Below, one piece after another: positions 27,210 through 37,400 of a DNA stretch of 49,770 bases (its first letter is position 1; each line of letters begins with the position of its first letter). This DNA is from Levilinea sp. (GTDB taxonomy: Bacteria; Chloroflexota; Anaerolineae; Anaerolineales; Anaerolineaceae). The stretch is from contig JARKPO010000040.1 in assembly GCA_029975215.1 (NCBI GenBank), positions 1 to 49,770 of the forward strand, in the 5' to 3' direction. Position numbers and translations under genes: made by a program. The notes under the pieces were generated by a model. The model did no database searches. It saw only the letters and a program-made list of their open reading frames with translations, and had not been told where the DNA came from.

Positions 27210-30200
27210 ATGATTACAGAACAGTTTGTTGAAGAATTTGTCCTAACCTTATTTACCAGCCTCGGATACGAGGTAGTAAATGGCCCGCAAATTGCGCCAG
27301 ATGTATCTTCCTTATACCGCGACAGTTATAACCATGCCTGCCTGGATAAAATCTTGCTCGAAAGTCTTCAAAGGATTAATCCTTCCATACCCGCTGAAAT
27401 TATTGAAGACGCCGTTCGTAAACTCAAGACTCCTGTCTCTCCTTCATTGACGGTTAACAATCGCAATGTGCATAAAATGCTGGTGAATGGAATAGACGTT
27501 GAATACCACCGGCCGGATCACTCGATTGGTGGGGATAAAATCGCCCTGATTGATTTCGATAATCCCGACAATAATCGATGGCTGGTGGTTAACCAGTTCA
27601 CCGTAATTGAAGGAAATCAAAATCGCCGCGCGGATGTTGTGGTTTTCATCAATGGTTTGCCTTTAGCCGTCTTTGAATTAAAGAATCCGGCAGACGAAAA
27701 GGCAACCATTTGGTCCGCTTTCAACCAACTTCAGACCTATAAAAATCAAATTTCCAATCTGTTTATTTATAATGAAGTTTTAGTGGTCTCAGACGGTATT
27801 GAGGCTAGAATTGGTTCATTAACCGCCGATCGGGAAAGGTTTATGCCCTGGAAAACAATTGAGGGGGAAGATCTGGCTCCGGTGCAAAAACCTCAGTTGG
27901 AAGTGCTTTTGCGCGGTGTTTTTGAAAAGCGTCGTTTTCTGGATTTATTGCGTTATTTTATTGTTTTTGAGGAAGAAAATGGCGGTGTGCTGAACAAGAA
28001 ACTCGCGGCATATCACCAGTTTCACGCTGTTAATGTCGCTCTGGAACAAACCCTGCGGGCGTGCGATGTCATACAGAAAGGACAGGTCGCTGAGCGGCGC
28101 AGCGGCTATTTTACCCGCACGCCTGTTGACTGTGCTCCAGGGGATCACCGCGTGGGGGTCATCTGGCACACCCAGGGCTCCGGTAAAAGCCTGACCATGG
28201 CATTCTATGCCGGACGCGTAATATCCCACCCATTAATGGAAAACCCTACCGTGGTCATTATTACAGATCGCAACGATCTGGATGATCAATTATTCGGTAC
28301 ATTTTCACGCTGCCATGACTTGCTACGGCAGATTCCAGTTCAAGCTGAGAACCACCAGCATTTGCACCAATTGCTACAGGTTGCATCCGGCGGGGTGGTT
28401 TTCACCACCATTCAGAAGTTCTTACCACCTGCAGGACAAAATGGGAACGGCGAGCCGCTTTCAGAACGCCGCAACATCGTAGTCATTGCGGACGAAGCCC
28501 ACCGCAGCCAGTATGATTTTATTGATGGTTATGCCCGCCACATGCATGATGCTCTCCCCAACGCCTCATTTATTGGCTTTACCGGTACGCCGATTGAACA
28601 GAATGATCGCAATACGCGAGCCGTTTTTGGAAATTACGTCAGCGTTTATGATATTCAGCGGGCAGTAGAAGACGGAGCCACAGTCCCGATTTATTACGAA
28701 GGGCGACTTGCGAAATTGGAATTGGATGAGCAGCTCAAACCACACCTTGATGAAGAATTCGAGGAAGTCACAGAAGGCGAAGAACTGGAACAAAAAGAGA
28801 AATTAAAAACCAAATGGGCTGCACTCGAGGCGGTAGTCGGTTCTGAGAAACGGATTCAAATCATTGCTCGTGACTTTGTCCAGCATTTCGAGAATCGGCT
28901 AGAAGTAATGGATGGTAAGGCCATGATTGTTTGCATGAGCCGGCGCATTTGCGTTGAGCTTTACAATGCCATTATTGCACTGCGCCCCGAATGGCACTCT
29001 GAGGATGATTTACAAGGCGCGATTAAGATTGTCATGACGGGGTCGGCTTCCGATCCACTCGAATGGCAGCAGCATATCCGCAGCAAAGCCCGGCGAGAGG
29101 AATTAGCAAAACGTTTCAAAAATCCAAATGACCCATTTAAAATCGTTATTGTACGCGATATGTGGCTAACCGGCTTTGATGCCCCACCGCTGCATACTAT
29201 GTACGTGGATAAACCCATGTATGGGCATGGTTTAATGCAAGCCATCGCCCGCGTCAACCGGGTATTCAAAGACAAACCAGGCGGTTTGATTGTAGATTAT
29301 CTTGGTCTGGCTGATCAATTGCGCCAAGCCTTGGCAAATTACACCGCCGAAGGTGGCACAGGGGAAGCCGCAATCGAACAGGAACAGGCAGTTGCCATCA
29401 TGCAGGAAAAGTACGAAATATGTTTGGGACTTTTCCATGGCTTTAATTGGTCAAAATGGACCATTGGCACCACTGCAGAGAAGCTGGGCCTATTACCAAT
29501 GGCTCAGGAACACATTTTTGCTCAAGATGATGGCAAAAACCGATTATTAAAAGCCGTAACCGAGCTATCGCAAGCCTTTGCGCTGGCTGTGCCGCATCCA
29601 AAAACCATAGCCATTCGCGATGATGTCGGCTTTTTTCAGGCTGTTCGCTCAGCGGTAGCCAAAACCACTAGCGATAGTGGCCGTTCGGTTGAAACCATGG
29701 ATCACGCCATTCGGCAAATCATTTCTCGTGCTGTAGCTTCGGAAGAAGTTATCGATATTTTTACTGCTGCCGGCTTAAAGAAACCCGATATTTCCATCCT
29801 CTCAGATGAATTCCTGGCTGAAATTCAGGGTATGCCCCAGCACAACCTCGCACTGGAACTATTGAAGAAATTATTGAACGACGAAATAAAACTGCGTTCA
29901 CGGAAGAACCTGGTACAGTCTCGATCTTTTTCTGAAATGCTAGAACGCACCATTCGTGCATACCAAAACCGAGCCATAGAGACCGCACAAGTCATTGAAG
30001 AATTGATTTCGATCGCCAAAGAGATTCGTGAAGCGGACAAGCGTGGCGAAGAGCTACACTTAACGGAAGACGAGGTCGCGTTCTATGACGCATTGGAAGT
30101 GAACGACAGCGCGGTTAAGGTCTTAGGGGATGAAACGCTTCAGGAAATTGCACGAGAATTGGTCAGAATGGTACGCAACAATGTGACTATTGACTGGACT

Positions 30201-30344
30201 GTAAAAGAAACGGTACGCGCAAAATTAAGGGTAATGGTAAAACGGATATTAAGAAAATTTGGTTATCCACCGGATAAGCAAGAAAAGGCCACTCAAACCG
30301 TATTAGAACAAGCGGAATTGCTGGCAAGGGATTGGGCAGAATAA
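27210..30344 (+). CDS. hsdR: Type I restriction endonuclease subunit R
   Basis: A 1044-residue motor and nuclease subunit. The N-terminal PD-(D/E)xK nuclease has [22 protein letters not shown] split by the family acidic residue and ELK motif (about 140-165). The SF2 translocase has Walker A TQGSGKS (321-327), DEAH (428-431), TGTPIE, and motif VI-like ARVNRVF. The C-terminal part (about 800-1044) is helical and would bind the methylase. The length is normal and no frameshift is seen. GGGAG at 27200-27204 supports ATG 27210; a GTG at 27204 overlaps that site. Confidence 0.93.
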   Translation: MITEQFVEEFVLTLFTSLGYEVVNGPQIAPDVSSLYRDSYNHACLDKILLESLQRINPSIPAEIIEDAVRKLKTPVSPSLTVNNRNVHKMLVNGIDVEYHRPDHSIGGDKIALIDFDNPDNNRWLVVNQFTVIEGNQNRRADVVVFINGLPLAVFELKNPADEKATIWSAFNQLQTYKNQISNLFIYNEVLVVSDGIEARIGSLTADRERFMPWKTIEGEDLAPVQKPQLEVLLRGVFEKRRFLDLLRYFIVFEEENGGVLNKKLAAYHQFHAVNVALEQTLRACDVIQKGQVAERRSGYFTRTPVDCAPGDHRVGVIWHTQGSGKSLTMAFYAGRVISHPLMENPTVVIITDRNDLDDQLFGTFSRCHDLLRQIPVQAENHQHLHQLLQVASGGVVFTTIQKFLPPAGQNGNGEPLSERRNIVVIADEAHRSQYDFIDGYARHMHDALPNASFIGFTGTPIEQNDRNTRAVFGNYVSVYDIQRAVEDGATVPIYYEGRLAKLELDEQLKPHLDEEFEEVTEGEELEQKEKLKTKWAALEAVVGSEKRIQIIARDFVQHFENRLEVMDGKAMIVCMSRRICVELYNAIIALRPEWHSEDDLQGAIKIVMTGSASDPLEWQQHIRSKARREELAKRFKNPNDPFKIVIVRDMWLTGFDAPPLHTMYVDKPMYGHGLMQAIARVNRVFKDKPGGLIVDYLGLADQLRQALANYTAEGGTGEAAIEQEQAVAIMQEKYEICLGLFHGFNWSKWTIGTTAEKLGLLPMAQEHIFAQDDGKNRLLKAVTELSQAFALAVPHPKTIAIRDDVGFFQAVRSAVAKTTSDSGRSVETMDHAIRQIISRAVASEEVIDIFTAAGLKKPDISILSDEFLAEIQGMPQHNLALELLKKLLNDEIKLRSRKNLVQSRSFSEMLERTIRAYQNRAIETAQVIEELISIAKEIREADKRGEELHLTEDEVAFYDALEVNDSAVKVLGDETLQEIARELVRMVRNNVTIDWTVKETVRAKLRVMVKRILRKFGYPPDKQEKATQTVLEQAELLARDWAE

Positions 30345-30353
30345 GGGGGATAA

Positions 30354-31760
30354 ATGCCAAAATATGTTCCATCGTCAAAATTTCAAGAACTAAAGGGGCT
30401 TGATCGAATTTCCCAAGTGGTTCATGAAATGCAATGTATTTGGAGAGAGATATCCAAGGATGATATTGGGATTGACGGTGAAATTGACCTTCTGGAACCT
30501 CGCCCAGATGGAAAAGGCGCGATTGCCACCGGCAAGATCATCAAGGTCCAAGCAAAGTCTGGATCCAGCTATGTAAAACAGGATTCTGCATCCGGTTTTA
30601 TAACACCAGTACGACAAGAAGATCTAGAGTTGTGGACGAATGCAAACTATCCCGTGATTTTTATTGTCTACCACCCTGATGATGACAAGTTATATTGGAA
30701 AGATGTAAAAGAATACGTCAGGGCAACCCCGAAAATTTTTCACCCCCCGATAAAATTCGTTTTCAATAAAGAAACTGACGAATTCACATCCAAATTTCGC
30801 GATAAAGTACTGCAAATTGGCAATGTTAGTTCGCCTCGCGTGTTATTTCAAAAACAAGAACGATTATTTTCCAACCTGTTTCTGCTCCAGCGTGCGCCGA
30901 AAGATTTGTATAACGCGCCAATCCTAACAAATTTAGACTACCCAATGATTACCTCCATTCTACGGAGCAGGCAATCTTTCACACCTCCATTTTGCGTCAA
31001 TCGTGGACGAGTCTTCACTCTCAGCGATTTATCTGATCCTGGATGCGCTTTGCGGGAATTTTGTGATACTTCAAATATTCTGATAGAAAATGCTCAACCT
31101 TGGTGGGCAAATCCAGATCTAAACCGATCTTATGTTTCGATGCTAAATCGACTGTTGAGAATGCACACTAACCGGTGTGGGATTAAATACAACCAACAAT
31201 TCAGGCGGTTTTATTTTCCGCGCATGGATGACACTTCTGATTCTGTAAAAGTGGCTTGGGTAAATCAAAGAACAAAATCTCACGCAACCCGAACTGTGGC
31301 GGCATATTACCACTATGGTCACGATTATTTTTGGCGGCATTTAGCTGCAGATATGACTTTTAAAAATATTGGCAATTCCTGGTTTTTGCAGATCATACCC
31401 AAATATCTCTTTACAGTTGATGGAATTAATATATGGGACACTGAAAAGGTCGGATCCTATACTACCCGGCAAAAATCCAGAGAACGAAATCCTCATGTAT
31501 TGAATCACATTCTTTTCTGGGCAGATTATTTGTCCCAAGGAAAAAGCAGAGTTCAAGTGGAACTTGATTACAAACCAATCATGGTTATAGAAAAAATGCC
31601 TCAAACGGGAATTGCTGATTTTGCAATTACGGATGATCCGGCAATCTATGAAGAACCCCCAGAAGTGCTTCAGCCCAATTTGTTCAGCTATATATTAAAT
31701 AACGAGGATGACGATTTTATTGAAGAAGAGCCAGAGGGGGCTGAAGATGATCAAAATTAA
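30354..31760 (+). CDS. DUF4365 nuclease-APAZ partner of short Argonaute (SPARDA-like)
   Basis: A 468-residue effector. The N-terminal DUF4365/DREN nuclease (about 1-150) has GIDGE (D41-E43) and the VQAKS core (Q66, K68) of PD-(D/E)xK enzymes. The rest (about 160-450) matches in position an APAZ domain, the part that clasps a short Argonaute; the C-terminus is very acidic. In characterised SPARDA systems, guide-directed target recognition unleashes non-specific DNA/RNA cleavage that stops invaders by killing or arresting the cell. It follows hsdR by nine bases, with AAGGGGGA as ribosome binding site, and overlaps the Argonaute gene by 14 bases. The APAZ call rests on context and length. Confidence 0.8.
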   Translation: MPKYVPSSKFQELKGLDRISQVVHEMQCIWREISKDDIGIDGEIDLLEPRPDGKGAIATGKIIKVQAKSGSSYVKQDSASGFITPVRQEDLELWTNANYPVIFIVYHPDDDKLYWKDVKEYVRATPKIFHPPIKFVFNKETDEFTSKFRDKVLQIGNVSSPRVLFQKQERLFSNLFLLQRAPKDLYNAPILTNLDYPMITSILRSRQSFTPPFCVNRGRVFTLSDLSDPGCALREFCDTSNILIENAQPWWANPDLNRSYVSMLNRLLRMHTNRCGIKYNQQFRRFYFPRMDDTSDSVKVAWVNQRTKSHATRTVAAYYHYGHDYFWRHLAADMTFKNIGNSWFLQIIPKYLFTVDGINIWDTEKVGSYTTRQKSRERNPHVLNHILFWADYLSQGKSRVQVELDYKPIMVIEKMPQTGIADFAITDDPAIYEEPPEVLQPNLFSYILNNEDDDFIEEEPEGAEDDQN

Positions 31761-33261
31761 ATATCTGCAGGAGCCAGCTCTTCAGTTTGGTGGGTATTTT
31801 GAACACCAGGACGCCAAAACCGGACTGTCAGAATTTGGCCCCTTTGGGAAAAATATCCCAGGATTGCATCCTACAGAAATAAAACTTGGTTTTATTGGTA
31901 CAAGAGAGACTGTGTCATGGGCTCAGGAATGGATCGAGCGGTGTGGTGAGTACATCGAAAGCGAAAACATAAAGAGAAATAAACCATCAACTTCCCAAAG
32001 TATTGAAGGTCAACTATTTGATACCGAAGCCCTCTTCGATAGTCCACAAACCCTAAACCGTTTGGAAAAAATATTAACCCCTGATTTTATCGGATTTAAC
32101 AATGATTCCGCATTTAACTGCAGTTTTCAAACAAATGATCGTTGGGTGCGATATATTCAACCTCGAGAATTGACAGAAATCCTTGCTCTTGATAACAAGA
32201 CAGATATTATTTGGAAGATGGTCAATCTTTTTGATGAAAACATTGCGAATATCGCCGCGAATGATCCCACTCCAGATATTATCATTTTGGCGCTTCCCCC
32301 TGAAGTCGAAAATAGGGCACATAGTGTGCGCATCTCAGGTAACTATTTTCTCAACTTTCGCCGGGCCATCAAAGCTCGTTCGATGAAATGGAATATCCCT
32401 TTACAACTGATCACAAAAAGTACTGTGACCGGCGAAGGGAAAAATGTGCAAGACGTTGCCACTCGTGCCTGGAATTTTTGTGCTGCACAGTATTACAAAG
32501 CCAATGGGGTTCCGTGGCGAATTACATCTCTTGATGAAGCTACTTGTTTTATCGGCGTGAGCTTCTTTATCGCCAAGGATCTGTCCGATATTGTGACAAT
32601 GAGATCAAGCGTAGCTCAAGCTTTTGATTTTATGGGGCAAGGTTTGATTTTAAGGGGCGACTATTTTAATTGGGACGTCCAACGGTTGGGAAAAACACCC
32701 CATCTCACATATGATGGAGCAAAAAAACTTGTTAAAGATACTTTGAATGAATATATCCGCCTAAAGGGTTACCCACCTAGAAGAGTGGTAATTCATAAGA
32801 CCTCCGAATTTTGGGGAAAAGAACATATAGATTTCAATGAACTTGATGGATTTCAAAATGGAATAAACGAAGTGTTCAATCGTTGTGAAATCGATTTGGT
32901 TTCCCTTGCGCAATCTGGAGTCAGGTTATTCCGAGAAGGTAAATACCCACCTCTTCGAGGAACTTACTTTTCAATCAATAACGCCGATCACTTACTCTTT
33001 ACAATGGGTTACATTCCATTCCTGGAGACTTTTCCAAAACCTTATGTACCAGAACCTTGGCAGATTATGCAACACATCGGGGGGAGTTCTCCGGAAGACC
33101 TCTTTAAAGAAATACTTGCTTTGACCAAAATGAATGTAAACAATTGTGCGTTCGCTGATGGGTCTCCCATTACCTTATCTTTTTCAAGAATGGTGGGAGA
33201 GATCATGAAACACATCCCTGAAAACGGGATTGTGCAACCGAAGTACCGGTTTTATATGTGA
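31747..33261 (+). CDS. Short prokaryotic Argonaute (MID-PIWI)
   Basis: A 504-residue short pAgo without N or PAZ domains. The MID region (about 150-260) contains DIIILALPPEVE and FRRAIKARSMKWNIPLQL, followed by the conserved QDVATRAWNFCAAQYYKANGVPWR. The PIWI domain (about 264-504) starts ATCFIGVSFF, where active Argonautes have an aspartate; it is therefore predicted catalytically dead, as in other short pAgos. VVIHKTSEFW and the aromatic C-terminus YRFYM are typical. It should bind a small guide and signal to the nuclease partner. GAGGGGG lies at 31735-31741, inside the partner gene. Confidence 0.88.
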   Translation: MIKIKYLQEPALQFGGYFEHQDAKTGLSEFGPFGKNIPGLHPTEIKLGFIGTRETVSWAQEWIERCGEYIESENIKRNKPSTSQSIEGQLFDTEALFDSPQTLNRLEKILTPDFIGFNNDSAFNCSFQTNDRWVRYIQPRELTEILALDNKTDIIWKMVNLFDENIANIAANDPTPDIIILALPPEVENRAHSVRISGNYFLNFRRAIKARSMKWNIPLQLITKSTVTGEGKNVQDVATRAWNFCAAQYYKANGVPWRITSLDEATCFIGVSFFIAKDLSDIVTMRSSVAQAFDFMGQGLILRGDYFNWDVQRLGKTPHLTYDGAKKLVKDTLNEYIRLKGYPPRRVVIHKTSEFWGKEHIDFNELDGFQNGINEVFNRCEIDLVSLAQSGVRLFREGKYPPLRGTYFSINNADHLLFTMGYIPFLETFPKPYVPEPWQIMQHIGGSSPEDLFKEILALTKMNVNNCAFADGSPITLSFSRMVGEIMKHIPENGIVQPKYRFYM

Positions 33262-33336
33262 AGCATTGGATCTATAACACTTCGTGGACTTGTAAATATT
33301 TTTCTTTTGAATAATGAGTAACTCGAGAGGTTCAAA

Positions 33337-34365
33337 ATGCAATTCAAAGACGCCGCGTACGAAATATTAAAGAAAGCCGGACAGCCCCTACATTATAAAG
33401 AAATTGCCGCCAGAGCTATGGAAGCTGGGCTGTTGGAGACCTTGGGACGCACGCCTGAAGCTACCATGGGAGCCATGCTTTATACCGATACCATCAATCC
33501 GGACTCTCGCTTCCGGCGCGGCGATGAGCGGGGCACTTTTGTATTGAAACTAATAGCAACTGGCACCATACACCAGCAAATCGAAAATATTCAGGTCCAG
33601 ATCCAGAAAGATCTACGCAAGCAATTGTTGAACATGGCACCACAAAAATTTGAAGAACTGATCCGCTTACTCTTGGAGCAAATGGGGTTTGAAGAGACAG
33701 AAACCACTCCTTATAGCAATGACAAAGGCGTGGACGTGCGCGGTGTATTGCGTTCAAATCCACTGAGTATCGTCAAAGTGGCAATCCAGGCGAAGCGATG
33801 GACAGCGAATGTCGGTGCAGGTGTAGTTCGCGATTTGCGTGGTTCGCTTAAAGTAGCGGATTCAGAACAAGGATTAATCATTACTCCCAGCGATTTTTCT
33901 ACAGGTGCGAAAGAAGAAGCGCAGGCCAGCGGAAAAACGCCGATCCGCTTGATCAACGGCAATCAACTGGTGGACCTATTGATTCAATACAATGTGGGTG
34001 TCAAAAAAGAGGAATATGTCGTGCCAACCATCGACAGCGAATATTGGACAGAAGTTTTGGGCGTCGCGCTCGTTGAGCCTGAAGCTGCTGTGAAGAGTTC
34101 GAAAAAAGAGAAAGCACCTTTTGCGCAAAGAATAACCTTTCCGGTAAATATTCAGGCCAATTATAAGGATCAAATCTATCAAGCGCAGCTCATCACTCCA
34201 AAAGGCGTTGTGCAATGGGACGATCAGACATTTGAAACACCTTCGAGTGCTGCGAAAGCTGTTACTGTTGATTGGAAAGCGGTAAATGGCTGGGACTTTT
34301 GGCATTTCCAGGACCCAGAGACCGGGAAATTAGAAAAGATCAGCAAACTGCGTAAATCCTTATGA
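33337..34365 (+). CDS. HARE-HTH plus Mrr-type restriction endonuclease
   Basis: A 342-residue protein. Residues 1-72 are a HARE-HTH winged helix (AAYEILKKAGQPLHYKEIA ... GDERGTFVLK). Residues about 95-215 are an Mrr_cat PD-(D/E)xK nuclease: FEELIRLLLEQMGF, catalytic GVDVRG, VAIQAKRW and the GLIITPSDFS strand. The tail (about 255-342) is a small beta-rich module (YQAQLITPKGVVQWDD...) resembling RAMA/DUF4357-type domains. Mrr enzymes cut modified DNA. It starts 75 bases after the Argonaute gene with a GAGAGG site, on the same strand. It may belong to the preceding operon or stand alone. Confidence 0.85.
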   Translation: MQFKDAAYEILKKAGQPLHYKEIAARAMEAGLLETLGRTPEATMGAMLYTDTINPDSRFRRGDERGTFVLKLIATGTIHQQIENIQVQIQKDLRKQLLNMAPQKFEELIRLLLEQMGFEETETTPYSNDKGVDVRGVLRSNPLSIVKVAIQAKRWTANVGAGVVRDLRGSLKVADSEQGLIITPSDFSTGAKEEAQASGKTPIRLINGNQLVDLLIQYNVGVKKEEYVVPTIDSEYWTEVLGVALVEPEAAVKSSKKEKAPFAQRITFPVNIQANYKDQIYQAQLITPKGVVQWDDQTFETPSSAAKAVTVDWKAVNGWDFWHFQDPETGKLEKISKLRKSL

Positions 34366-34384
34366 TCAGGGAGAATAGTTCAAA

Positions 34385-34468
34385 ATGAAGATTGATTGGA
34401 AAAGATACGACCTGGATCATAAAAGTGCATTATCTTGGTTAGAAAAATTTGGTAATGCTATTGTTTAG
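34385..34468 (+). CDS. Possible 27-residue peptide
   Basis: ATG to TAG, encoding MKIDWKRYDLDHKSALSWL and eight more residues. GGGAGA lies about 10 bases upstream, and the next gene's ribosome binding site follows the stop directly. It could be a real small protein, or the start of a lost gene. No family recognised. Confidence 0.35.
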   Translation: MKIDWKRYDLDHKSALSWLEKFGNAIV

Positions 34469-34476
34469 GGGGATTA

Positions 34477-37400
34477 ATGAATCTGATTGAGTTCTTGCGA
34501 ACAGCCAAAATCGAAGACCTGGGTTTGCCAGCCCAAATCATCCAAAAATTACGCGATCAGAACCTGACTGAGTTTCAAAAAATCTACGCGTCCGTTCAAT
34601 CGTACCGAGCCTTTGGTAAATGCAGCATCGAAGGGATGACCGATGAGGAAATGCAGGTACTCAATCAGAAGTATATCGATTTAATGGTAGCGAATGGGTT
34701 GATGAAACCCAAGAATCCTCCCGTTCCCGCCACAACTAAGACCAATTCTTCATCGACAAAAACTGCCAGACCAGCTGCATCTGGACCCCGGCAGATGTCA
34801 GAAAGTAAACAACCAGGCGTTGAAGAAACAGCGCGGCTGGTGAAACGATACGTACCGGATGAGAACCCACCCGCTTCCCCATCTTCTCCCCTGGCAAACT
34901 GGGAAAACCGATTAGCACCCCAACTCAGAAAGGTCGAACTTGTCGGAGAAATCCCCATATCCAAAGAAGAATTGGACGATATTTCACTGCATTTCAGCCG
35001 GCTTTTCTACAACCACAGCACGGATGAGGTCCTCAATTTTATTGGGCGAAACTACCCTGCAACGTTTCTGGTCTTCATGGTTGGGCAAGGCATATTTGGC
35101 TATAACAATGGTGATTTCTGGTCGGCTTATGAGCAGGTGCTGCGCCACTCAATTGACAGTGTTGCATTCGGCAGGCTCTTCGAAAAAATCATCCAACGAT
35201 TTGAGAGACCTCAATTCCGTGATCTTCAGGAGCGGGCGCGTCGATACGTTGATCCCATTCTTGCGCATGGCGGTATTCCCGTTTATTGTCTGAAAGATTT
35301 CTTTAGCAATATCGTCTTGAATTGCACAATCCGTCCGCAGCTTTTTGCACTGGAAGGAGAGGAGCTGGTCGAGGAAGTCATCAAACACACTACCTATACG
35401 GCAAACACGGATAAACCGGTGCTAAATTTTTTGGAATATGGCGGCCCAACCGCGGCTAACTTGTTAGATCGCGCCAGGAAAATGCTGCTCGCCTGGCAGC
35501 AGAATCAAACGCTTTTATCGGCAGCAGATGCCGGTTTGCCAGCGCATCTCACACAATACTTTGCGGAATGGACGCGTGAAAACGCAGCCTTTTCTTTGGA
35601 ACGCGGTTCTCGCAACAGGTTAAAGCGCCCGCAATTATCGCTTGACCCCTGGGGTTTAGGCATTTTCCTTGATCTACCTTCTCAACCGGTTTCAGCCATT
35701 AATATGAGTGACCTCTATTGGAAAGTGGAGGCGGGTGATTACCACGAGGAAATTAAAGCACGTACCCAACGCAAGGGCGACCAGCTCGAAACCCGGGAAA
35801 TCACCCTGCGATTGAACGAAGTCGCTGAAAATATTCACGTTCAATTTTCTCAGGGCAGTAATGTCTATGAATGGAAAATCAGCGGATATTCTCCTGATCA
35901 CTTGATCTTGGCTTTTGATCCAATGACAGGGCATATTCAAAACCACATTCTGGCGCGCGAGACCTGGTTGTTATATCCGCAGCACCTCTCCCTTTCAGTA
36001 CAGGCAGGGGAAGGTCGTCTGCTAGAAATCCTTCCTGATTTACCAGGAGAATGGTCAAAGCTGAAGCTGGAATGTTGGGATTTAACTCAAACCACTTGTA
36101 TTGGTTTGATCCAAAATGACGTAGTTTTTCGCGAGATCTATGTGCGCAGCCAGGAGAAAATCGAGAAACCCACTTTTGAAAAAGGTAACATCGTTTCCAC
36201 AGATTTAGAAGAGAATCCTGTGCCCCTTTACTCAGGCGCACCGCCGGCACTGCGCATCCCTTTAGGACGTTCAGAAGACTTTCTCTCAGAACTCAACCGC
36301 TGGCAAATTAACCTTGATAGTGTAGGTTCAGCAGACCCAGAAGTTTCACTCCAAACGACTTTGGCTGACCTCTCCAAAGCTGATTGTGCCATTGTGGATA
36401 ACACAGCATTGATCCACTTGGCGTCACCAACACTACTGACAGCCAGGCCAGCCGGCGCTTATCAGATTGCCATCAAGGGGCCATTAGGTCGAGACGCATC
36501 ACTTACTTTGCAAATCCTGCCGGAATGCGAAGTTTCTGGTTTAAAAGAATTGTATATCCCTGATCGAAGTAGCGGACCAGAACCGATATCATTCTCCATT
36601 CAAACCTCATTGTTTGCTGGCGTTGATAGCCTGAATGGTGCAGATGGGATCAAGATCCAAACCGGGAAATCGGGTTTGCATCATATCCTGGCTCCATCTG
36701 AGATTAGCTCGGTTGGGCTTCTTATCCGACGAGAAACCATCAACCATCAATTTATTAGGGTGCCTATCTATTTGCGAATTAAAAGACTCCGTTGGCGTAT
36801 GATGGGCGATCATGGTTTGGTCGAAAACTGGCAGCAAAAACATTCCACATTATCGCTTCAAGAATTGTTGCAGGAGGAATCACCTCTTCTGATCGTAGAT
36901 TTACCCGGAAACAACGAGGGAACAATAAGCCTGGAATTGAATCTTTTGGATATTCAAGGAAATATTCTCCAACACCTAAAGCCAGCCGATCGCTCTATCA
37001 AACATGCGGCTCGTTTTTGGCGTTTTGATCTTTCCAAAGTCAAACATTCGATGGAAATGAATGACAGCCCAATTTTTCGATTGGATCTGGTTGGGGTCAA
37101 AGATGCAATGGTGGAAGCTGAATTTAATTTGCCAGTGTTGGTATTCACTAGAGAAATTCAGATCATGCAGTTGCAAACAGAAGTGTATTCATCAGCCGAA
37201 CAGCATCACCTATTGGTGACCTGGAAGGAAAAGAAACAATTACGATCACGCGCACTGATTTTATGGTCCCTCTTTCGGCCCTGGCAGCCTCCCATTGTTG
37301 AAAATATCCCTGATTCCGCCTGCGGAGAATATGAGTTTTCAATTTCACGAAGTGATCACGCCGAAGGGATGTACCGTATGCAGATGGTTGTGGTCGATCC

